NCBI GenBank assembly: GCA_013695905.1
Contig: JACCZQ010000473.1
Span: 1 to 11,094, forward strand
DNA from: Chthoniobacterales bacterium
GTDB taxonomy: Bacteria > Verrucomicrobiota > Verrucomicrobiia > Chthoniobacterales > UBA10450
DNA length: 11,094 nt
Direction: 5' to 3'
Both the position numbers and the translations under genes were made by a program. Under the pieces are notes generated by a model. The model was not told the origin of the DNA. It searched no databases and was given only the letters and a program-made list of their open reading frames with translations. The first letter of the stretch is position 1. The number at the start of each line of letters is the position of its first letter. This document shows positions 6,850 through 11,094 of this stretch, piece after piece.

Positions 6850-6924
6850 CGACAGAATAAACAGAATTGACAGAATGTTCAGAGTCACTGCCGCCAGCCT
6901 GCCGCCATTCTGTTCATTCTGTCG
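6850..6924. repeat. Inverted repeat between moaC and mog (CAGAAT-type)
   Basis: CGACAGAATAAACAGAAT (6850-6867) and ATTCTGTTCATTCTGTCG (6907-6924) are inverted copies matching at 17 of 18 positions, with a 39-nt loop. The GACAGAAT word recurs inside the left side at 6869-6876. The right arm overlaps the moaC stop codon and the left arm ends 3 nt from the mog start. In moa mRNA this would form a long stem around the junction and could act as an attenuator or processing site, or it may be an inserted palindromic element. Confidence 0.7.
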
Positions 6925-7369
6925 CAATCTTCCTCTTCGAGAGCAGCCGCACATCTGTGATCTGCATCTTCTTGTCCACGGCTTTGCACATGTCGTAGAT
7001 GGTGAGCAGCGCCAGCGACACGCCGGTGAGCGCCTCCATCTCCACGCCCGTCTGCGCGGAGGTGCGCGCGGTGCAGGTCACCTCCACCGCATCATCGGTC
7101 GCTGCGATGTCGATATCAACATGGCTCAGGTTTAAGCCATGGCAGAGCGGAATCAGCTGCGACGTTTGCTTCGCCGCCTGCACGCCCGCGATCCGCGCCG
7201 TCGCGAAGACATTCCCTTTCGCAATTCTGTTGCTCGCGATCAGCTCCAGCGTCTCGCGTCGCAACAGAATGCGACCTGCTGCCACTGCTTCACGGGCGCT
7301 GATTGGCTTGGCGGAGACGTCCACCATGCGCGCGCTGCCGTCCTCCGCGATGTGCGAGAGCTGCGCCAT
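6914..7369 (-). CDS. moaC: Cyclic pyranopterin monophosphate synthase
   Basis: 151 residues, close to the family norm. MoaC converts the 3',8-cyclo-GTP made by MoaA into cyclic pyranopterin monophosphate, the first stable intermediate of molybdenum cofactor synthesis. Family motifs: MVDVSAKPISAREAVA (15-30), KGNVFATARIAGVQAAK (51-67, K51), TSQLIPLCHGLNLSHV (69-84) and GVEMEALTGVSLALLTIYDM with CKAVDK (108-133, D126 and K129). These match the conserved active-site residues of E. coli MoaC. ATG 7369 lies 3 bp after the moaA stop, so the two are surely co-transcribed. The final codons overlap the right arm of the inverted repeat before mog. Confidence 0.95.
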   Translation of the reverse strand: MAQLSHIAEDGSARMVDVSAKPISAREAVAAGRILLRRETLELIASNRIAKGNVFATARIAGVQAAKQTSQLIPLCHGLNLSHVDIDIAATDDAVEVTCTARTSAQTGVEMEALTGVSLALLTIYDMCKAVDKKMQITDVRLLSKRKIATE

Positions 7370-7372
7370 TCG

Positions 7373-8353
7373 TTAGCCGCCGATCGCCACCATCTTGCGG
7401 CCGGGCACGTAATTGTCGCGAAAATCGTGCTGCTGCGGTTTCCGCTCCACCACATCGAGAAAGAACTGCTCCAGCTCGGCATCGCCCGCGCCGGCGCGCA
7501 GCGGCTTCATGATGTCGAACTCGAGATAACTCCCGAGACACGGCCGTAATTTGCCATCGCAGGTGAGCCGCAGCTTGTTGCAACTCTCGCAGAAATGCAG
7601 ATTCGTCATCGCGCCGATGAAGCCGATCCGCTGCGCGCGTCCGGGAATTTGGAAATAACTGGCCGGGCCGTTCGTGCGGAACTGCGGCTCCGGCAGGAGT
7701 GCGCCATACCGCGCCTCGAGCAGCCGCCGCGCCTCCCGCACGGGCAGGAACTGCTCTTCCGAAAGAACTTCAGTGGTGCTCACGGGCATCAGCTCGATGA
7801 AGCGCAGCAGCAATCCACGCGCCGCGGCAAACTCCACCAGCGGCTCGAATTGCCGCTCCACGCGGCCGCGCATGAGGACGCAGTTCAGCTTGATCTGCTC
7901 GAATCCTGCCGCCACTGCAGCATCGATGCCGTCGATGACCCGCGGGAGAAAGTCGCGGCCGGTGACGAGCCCATACTCCTCCCGGTCTAACGAGTCGAGC
8001 GAGACGTTCACCGTCCTCACCCCCGCGGCACGAAGCGCGGCGGCGCTTTTCGTCAGCAACGTGCCATTCGTGGAAAGGCCGACATCCTCGATCCCGGGAA
8101 TCCGTGACAGCTCCGCGAGGAACGGCACCACGTCGCGGCGCGTCAGCGGTTCGCCACCGGTCACCCGGACCTTGCGGACGCCGAGGCGTGCAGCGATTCG
8201 CACCAGCCGCAGCGTTTCTTCGAAGGAGAGAATTCACTCGCGCGGCAGCCATTCCTGGAGCTCGCGCGGCATGCAGTAGGTGCAGCGCTCGTTGCAGCGG
8301 TCGGTGATCGAGACACGCAAATACGAAATGCGGTGGCCATAGCGATCCTCCAT
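7373..8353 (-). pseudogene. moaA: GTP 3',8-cyclase MoaA, interrupted by an in-frame TGA
   Basis: The reading from ATG 8353 matches MoaA over its full length (326 codons), but codon 40 is TGA (8236-8234): EWLPRE, stop, ILSFEETLRL in the same frame. A single C-to-T change from CGA (Arg) would explain it. Upstream of the stop are [20 protein letters not shown] with the radical-SAM cysteines C20, C24 and C27. Downstream are TGGEPLTRRD (65-74), STNGTLL, NVSLDSL, LRFIELMPVS, the second 4Fe-4S site FCESCNKLRL...RPC (C255, C258, C272) and the C-terminal GG of MoaA. Every catalytic element is intact except for the stop. An internal start after the stop would lack the SAM cluster and be inactive. Either the gene is freshly broken or the base is a sequencing or assembly error; the good conservation downstream favours a recent event or an error. 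Confidence 0.85.
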
Positions 8354-8361
8354 TGATGCCA

Positions 8362-8390
8362 ATGTTACCGACACGCGGCAGCGTGAGCAA
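8362..8390 (-). promoter_or_regulatory. Promoter candidate for the moaA operon
   Basis: On the minus strand TTGCTC (8390-8385) and TAACAT (8367-8362) are 17 bp apart, and the -10 ends 8 nt before ATG 8353. No Shine-Dalgarno sequence precedes the start, so the mRNA is probably leaderless. The -35 is identical to that proposed for the WD40-like gene. No molybdenum-cofactor riboswitch can fit in so short a leader. Confidence 0.45.
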
Positions 8391-8414
8391 GGAGGCATGC
8401 AGGCGCCACGCGCT

Positions 8415-8444
8415 TGTAGCTGTCGGCCCTGCGGGCGACACGGA
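8415..8444 (+). repeat. REP-like element, single copy
   Basis: Begins TGTAGCT like the copies at 6256 and 8734. The hairpin reads GTCGGCCC-TGC-GGGCGAC, in which an extra G bulges the left arm, followed by ACGGA. No inverted partner is visible nearby. Confidence 0.65.
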
Positions 8445-8567
8445 GGTGTGCCAAGCCGCTCCCGTGCGCACTGGGATCACACCCACCCAAATCCGGGGCA
8501 CGGCATTCCAGTCGTGCAGCGCGCAGGCTGCCAAGATCGCACACGTGCCTGTTGTTGTGCTCTCGCT

Positions 8568-8672
8568 CCTGTCATGTCGAGCGAAGTCGAGACATCTCTA
8601 ATGCTCCCGGCACTCAGCGCGTCAGAAGCAGAAGGACGTAAGAGATTCCTCCACTTCGGTCGGAATGACAGG
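8568..8672. repeat. Inverted pair of GTCA-type hairpin repeats, copies 2 and 3
   Basis: Copy 2 (plus) is GTCA followed by TGTCGAGCGAAGTCGAGACA (8575-8594) and TCTCT. Copy 3 (minus) is GTCA followed by TTCCGACCGAAGTGGAGGAA (8665-8646) and TCTCT. The 20-base cores align without gaps. The outer stem changes from TGTC/GACA to TTCC/GGAA, and position 7 with 14 changes from G-C to C-G, while the facing GA dinucleotides and the CGAAGT loop stay fixed. The two copies face each other across about 50 bp. Confidence 0.75.
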
Positions 8673-8733
8673 TGCGGAGGTCAAAGGCGAGAAAGGCAGC
8701 ACAAGGCACACGCACGTTGCTAACACGCCGCGC

Positions 8734-8826
8734 TGTAGCTGTCGCCCTGTGGGCGACACGGGTTTGTGCGTGCCACTCGCGCAGACGTGAGCACAGACCC
8801 GTGCGGCGCATTGCGCCGCAGCTACA
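8734..8826. repeat. Inverted pair of REP-like elements with altered stem
   Basis: The left copy (8734-8763) is TGTAGCT, perfect hairpin GTCGCCC-TGT-GGGCGAC, ACGGGT. The right copy, read on the minus strand (8826-8797), is TGTAGCT, perfect hairpin GCGGCGC-AAT-GCGCCGC, ACGGGT. The flanks beyond (TTTGTGCGTG and TCTGTGCTCA) also correspond, so the whole forms a long imperfect palindrome with a short centre. Confidence 0.75.
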
Positions 8827-8856
8827 GGCGCACCGTCGCCACCGCGTGCTGCATCA

Positions 8857-8885
8857 TTGTTGACGCACTTCCTGCGGGGGATAAT
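8857..8885 (+). promoter_or_regulatory. Promoter candidate for the BamE-like lipoprotein gene
   Basis: TTGTTG (8857-8862) and GATAAT (8880-8885) are 17 bp apart, and the -10 ends 8 nt before ATG 8894. TTGACG (8860-8865) with TAATTT (8882-8887) is an overlapping alternative at 16 bp. The G-rich GGGGG before the -10 is too far from the ATG to be a normal ribosome binding site. Confidence 0.45.
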
Positions 8886-8893
8886 TTCCATAC

Positions 8894-9403
8894 ATGAAGC
8901 GACAAAGCTTGCGCCGGGCGTTGCTCGCCCTTTCCGTCGCCAGCGGCCTGCTGCTGGCGAGTTGCTCCACCACGCAGACGCGGATCTCGGAGCGACCGGA
9001 AGTATTCAACGCCCTCTCGCCGACCGACCAGGCGCTGGTGCAGCAGGGCCGCATCCGCGAAGGGATGTCGCAGGACGCGGTCTATATCGCCTGGGGCGCG
9101 CCGAATCAGCGCGGGCCGGGGCGGTTCCGTGGCCGCGCGACCGAGACGTGGATCTACTTCAGCACGACTGCCGGTGATTATTATCCGCCGCCGTTTGCCT
9201 ATGGCTATGGCGGGTACGGACGGCTCCGTGGGGGCTTCGGTCCACGCGGACGCTACGGACGCTATTATTCCTATTATGATCCGTTTTACGATCCGTGGTT
9301 CTATCGCCGGACATCGGTGATCTCGTATCCGGAGCGGGCGGTCTCGTTTCAAAACGGGCGCGTGATCTCGTTTCTGTTCCTGCCGGAACCGCGGGTGTTC
9401 TGA
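8894..9403 (+). CDS. Lipoprotein with SmpA/OmlA (BamE)-like motif and Gly/Tyr-rich region
   Basis: 169 residues. A basic N-terminus and hydrophobic run end in the lipobox LLASC (lipidated C24), so the protein is membrane-anchored on the periplasmic side. Residues 50-88 (QQGRIREGMSQDAVYIAWG, AP-x-QR, ETWIY) follow the BamE/SmpA pattern in which G-x-I-x-x-GM-x-x-x-x-V-x-x-x-WG-x-P precedes an aromatic strand. After this comes an unusual Gly/Tyr/Arg-rich stretch (about 96-137: PPPFAYGYGGYGRLRGG, RGRYGRYYSYYD), then a last strand AVSFQNGRVISF. BamE proper belongs to the outer-membrane protein assembly complex, but many SmpA-domain lipoproteins have other or unknown roles, so no gene symbol is given. 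It has its own promoter and converges on the next lipoprotein gene. Confidence 0.75.
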   Translation: MKRQSLRRALLALSVASGLLLASCSTTQTRISERPEVFNALSPTDQALVQQGRIREGMSQDAVYIAWGAPNQRGPGRFRGRATETWIYFSTTAGDYYPPPFAYGYGGYGRLRGGFGPRGRYGRYYSYYDPFYDPWFYRRTSVISYPERAVSFQNGRVISFLFLPEPRVF

Positions 9404-9420
9404 TTCACTCTCCCAAAGCC

Positions 9421-9439
9421 GCCGCACCGCTCGTGCGGC
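9421..9439 (+). terminator. Hairpin downstream of the BamE-like gene
   Basis: GCCGCAC (9421-9427) pairs perfectly with GTGCGGC (9433-9439) around CGCTC, starting 18 nt after the stop. No T-tract follows, so this is a weak intrinsic terminator or an mRNA-stabilising stem. Confidence 0.4.
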
Positions 9440-9454
9440 CTCGTGGACGTGCTG

Positions 9455-9495
9455 CAAAAGAAAACGGGTTGATCCGGCGCTGCCGAATCAACCCG
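9455..9495 (-). terminator. Rho-independent terminator of the glycine-zipper gene
   Basis: CGGGTTGAT (9465-9473) pairs with ATCAACCCG (9487-9495). Inside it CGGC (9475-9478) pairs with GCCG (9482-9485) around GCT, with one mismatch between the two stems. On the minus strand the stem is followed by TTTTCTTTTG (9464-9455), a good T-rich tail, about 25 nt after the stop codon at 9520. Confidence 0.8.
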
Positions 9496-9519
9496 CTTCC
9501 AAGTTTCTGAAGTCTAAGT

Positions 9520-9969
9520 TTACGGTCTACGGAAGTAGCCGCGGCCGACGCGATCCTCGACCAGCCCACCACGCGGAACGCCGCGAAGGTCGTACGTCTG
9601 GTATGGAGGATACGGGCTCTCGACGAGGCCGCCGCCGACACTGCGTCCGTAGGCATAACTGCCGCTCCGACGGTCGCCGTAACGGGTCGCACGGCTTTCG
9701 TCCACCGCTGCGCCGATGAGAGCGCCAGCTGCTGTGCCGATGGCGGCACCGGCGAGCGCTCCGCCGAGGGTATCACCGCGGCTGCCGCGGTAACGTCCGT
9801 AACGGTCGTAGCGGTCGTAACGTGATCCGCCGGCGGCGACTGCGCCGATCGCGGCACCGGTGCCAGCGCCGATCGCCGCGCCGCGACCTGTGGCGGTTTC
9901 ACAAGAGGTGAGAGACAACCCGGCGAAGCCTGTGGCTGCTGCAATGATAACTGAGGTAATTTTTTTCAT
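9520..9969 (-). CDS. Glycine-zipper lipoprotein
   Basis: 149 residues from ATG 9969. The signal peptide MKKITSVIIAAATGFAGLSL ends in lipobox LTSC (C23). Two glycine-zipper segments follow: ATGRGAAIGAGTGAAIGAVA (26-45) and TLGGALAGAAIGTAAGALIG (67-86), separated by a charged low-complexity linker (SRYDRYDRYGRYRGSRGD) encoded by an imperfect 9-bp repeat around 9795-9825. The tail ends in YDLRGVPRGGLVEDRVGRGY. Such zippers pack as membrane-inserted helix pairs in 17-kDa-antigen and OmpA-associated lipoproteins, and a role in outer-membrane integrity is likely but not shown. A longer reading from ATG 10053 is rejected because it would bury the signal peptide. No clear Shine-Dalgarno sequence is present. 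Transcription ends at the terminator at 9455-9495. Confidence 0.8.
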   Translation of the reverse strand: MKKITSVIIAAATGFAGLSLTSCETATGRGAAIGAGTGAAIGAVAAGGSRYDRYDRYGRYRGSRGDTLGGALAGAAIGTAAGALIGAAVDESRATRYGDRRSGSYAYGRSVGGGLVESPYPPYQTYDLRGVPRGGLVEDRVGRGYFRRP

Positions 9970-10093
9970 AGATGATGTGGTATCGGTGAAACTCCGCGCG
10001 CGCCCGAACGACGCGGCAGAACTTCCACACTCACTACGGATTGACGGCACCAAGTGCGCGCATATTCAACCCGCGATGGGTTTTACGTGCGCT

Positions 10094-10921
10094 TCACCCG
10101 CGCCGCCAGCCGAGCCGTTGCGCGAGAATATAGCCGGCTTTTTGCAAACGATTCAGCCGGTAATCTTTTTCAAAAACGCGGAACCCGTCGCGTTCCATCT
10201 GCGCGAGGAGACCGCGATAGATCGCACCCATCACTTCGGCGGGTGCCATCGAGCGGCGATCCTCGGCCGGGAGTCGTTCCGCTGCTGCGCGGTAGAACCC
10301 GCGCGATCGCTGCGCCTGGAATTCCATCAACTGGCAGAAGCCGCGGTCGTACCGTCTCGCTTGCAGATCCGCTTCGGTGTATTCGAATTGCTCCAGCTCC
10401 TCCCGGGGCAGATAAATGCGGCCGATCCGCAGATCTTTCGCGACGTCGCGGATGATGTTGGTGGTTTGCAGGGCGAGGCCGAGCTGCACCGCATATTCGC
10501 GGCATGCGGGGTTGCGGTAACCGAAGATCTCGATACTGACCAGACCGACGGCGCTCGCGACGCGGTAGCAATAAAGACGCAAATCTTCAAACGTGTCGTA
10601 CCGGGTGATGGTGAGATCCATCTCCACGCCGGCCAGGATCTCCTCGAGCATCTCGGGCGTGATCGGGTACTTCGCCATCAAACCTCGCACCGCGGGGGCG
10701 AGCGCCGGCTCTCCCTCCCCTGCGGCGCGTAAACTCCGTCGACACTGGCCGAGCGCGGCGGCCTTTTCCGGGACGCTCAGCTCCTCCGCGTCGGCGATAT
10801 CATCGACTATCCGGCAGAACGCGTAGAACGTGGTGATGTCCTCCCGTCGCTCCCGGTCTAACGAGAAGAAGGCGAGGGCGAGATTCGATTTGCTCTGCCG
10901 CGTAATTTTCTTCGCGTCCAC
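10094..10921 (-). CDS. hpnD: Squalene/phytoene synthase family, presqualene diphosphate synthase type (HpnD)
   Basis: 275 residues, normal for the family. HpnD joins two farnesyl diphosphates into presqualene diphosphate, the first step of the HpnC-D-E route to squalene for hopanoids. The two Asp-rich Mg-diphosphate motifs are present: CRIVDDIAD (D40 and D44) and TNIIRDVAKDLRIGRIYLPREE (D159 and D163). EMDLTITRYDTFEDLRLYCY followed by RVASAVGL (100-127) is typical of trans-isoprenyl head-to-head synthases and favours HpnD over HpnC. The start is GTG 10921, supported by a strong Shine-Dalgarno sequence AGAGGGGAA (10934-10926). No hpnC or hpnE is visible in the window; upstream lies a 35-bp inverted repeat and the window edge. 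A phytoene synthase (CrtB) is the main alternative, since no neighbouring gene settles the pathway. Confidence 0.85.
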   Translation of the reverse strand: MDAKKITRQSKSNLALAFFSLDRERREDITTFYAFCRIVDDIADAEELSVPEKAAALGQCRRSLRAAGEGEPALAPAVRGLMAKYPITPEMLEEILAGVEMDLTITRYDTFEDLRLYCYRVASAVGLVSIEIFGYRNPACREYAVQLGLALQTTNIIRDVAKDLRIGRIYLPREELEQFEYTEADLQARRYDRGFCQLMEFQAQRSRGFYRAAAERLPAEDRRSMAPAEVMGAIYRGLLAQMERDGFRVFEKDYRLNRLQKAGYILAQRLGWRRG

Positions 10922-10932
10922 GTCGTTCCCCT

Positions 10933-11020
10933 CTCCTGCTCTTGCTCTTGATCCTGCTCCTGCTCTTAATCCAGCGCTTTAGGGAAAGAGCAGGATCAGG
11001 ATCAAGATCATGAGCAGGAG
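10933..11020. repeat. 35-bp inverted repeat made of a GAKCAN hexamer array
   Basis: The arms 10933-10967 and 10986-11020 are inverted copies matching at 32 of 35 positions, with an 18-bp centre. Each arm is itself a run of hexamers of form GA(G/T)CA(G/A/T), for example GAGCAG GATCAG GATCAA in the right arm. The left arm touches the hpnD Shine-Dalgarno sequence, so the transcript would carry a very stable stem just before the ribosome binding site unless transcription starts inside it. Confidence 0.8.
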
Positions 11021-11094
11021 ATTCAAGCGCGAGCTCAATATTGAATCCAAGTTTCCTGGTTGGCGCGGCCGGTCTCACATTGGCGGAAGAGGCA
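11010..11094. other. Right edge, no supported gene
   Basis: A plus-strand frame opens at ATG 11010 (MSRRFKRELNIESKFPGWRG) and runs off the window. On the minus strand a frame entering from the edge ends at TGA 11037-11035 after RANQETWIQY. I recognise neither. Either could be the end of a real neighbour, or both may be chance next to the repeat. Confidence 0.2.

Larger units (their letters stand above)
8354..8893. other. 540-bp gene-free block rich in hairpin repeats
   Basis: No coding frame here resembles a protein. The block holds the moaA promoter candidate (8362-8390), a single REP-like copy (8415-8444), an inverted pair of GTCA-type hairpins (8568-8672), an inverted REP-like pair (8734-8826) and the promoter of the next gene (8857-8885). 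The stretch 8445-8567 between repeats shows nothing I can identify. Confidence 0.7.

Noticed and set aside
701..8236. Reassignment of TGA to an amino acid, or selenocysteine, to explain both in-frame TGA codons
   Set aside because: TGA is the natural stop of the EEP gene, the PQQ dehydrogenase, the class V enzyme, the WD40-like gene, mog, moaC, the BamE-like gene and hpnD in this same window. Neither TGA sits where families have Cys, and no SECIS-like stem was seen just after them.
8354..8400. Molybdenum cofactor riboswitch upstream of moaA
   Set aside because: The proposed promoter leaves no leader, and the space between ATG 8353 and the first repeat is too short for that RNA fold.
7770..8534. 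254-codon minus-strand frame over moaA and the repeat block
   Set aside because: It overlaps moaA out of frame and includes REP-like sequence. No protein features.
8415..8826. CRISPR array
   Set aside because: The repeats are inverted, unequally spaced, and fold as separate hairpins. There are no regular spacers and no cas genes.
10800..11078. 92-codon minus-strand frame upstream of hpnD
   Set aside because: Most of it is translation of the inverted hexamer array and an out-of-frame part of hpnD.

Overview
The window reads as an ordinary chromosomal segment of a GC-rich Gram-negative bacterium. It holds lipoprotein and Tat signal peptides, a BamE-like lipoprotein, a hopanoid-type squalene synthase homologue and a molybdenum cofactor cluster. 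The mix of PQQ-type sugar dehydrogenase, c-type cytochrome, secreted WD40-like protein and many short palindromic repeats would suit a soil Verrucomicrobium (Chthoniobacterales-like). That placement is inference only; no rRNA or other phylogenetic marker is present.

Layout. 1-1116: a decayed region on the minus strand. An endonuclease/exonuclease/phosphatase (EEP) gene has lost its N-terminus, carries an in-frame TGA, and abuts the first residues of what looks like a peptidoglycan-binding protein. 1117-3936: a small c-type cytochrome (minus) whose start overlaps the start of a divergent PQQ-dependent sugar dehydrogenase (plus), followed after 17 bp by a class V aminotransferase-fold protein. 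4039-6248: a secreted WD40-like protein and a Tat-exported metallophosphoesterase, each with its own promoter candidate. 6365-8353: a minus-strand molybdenum cofactor operon in the order moaA, moaC, mog. moaA is interrupted by an in-frame TGA at codon 40, between its radical-SAM cysteine motif and the rest of the protein. 8354-8893: a gene-free block holding two families of short hairpin repeats. 8894-9969: two convergent lipoprotein genes (BamE-like and glycine-zipper) separated by terminators. 10094-10921: a squalene/phytoene synthase of HpnD type (minus), with a 35-bp inverted repeat directly upstream of its ribosome binding site.

How the genes relate. The cytochrome may accept electrons from the PQQ dehydrogenase. 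MoaA and MoaC would make cyclic pyranopterin monophosphate and Mog would adenylylate molybdopterin later in the pathway, but as written MoaA cannot be made whole. The other genes look like independent envelope or lipid functions.

No new multi-gene system is evident. The signals most worth a second look are: a hairpin repeat (three copies) that keeps a tandem G/A mismatch while its stems covary; GTAG-headed REP-like repeats with a fully compensated stem change; two genes broken by in-frame TGA; and several genes with a -10 box about 6-8 nt from the start codon, which suggests leaderless mRNAs.
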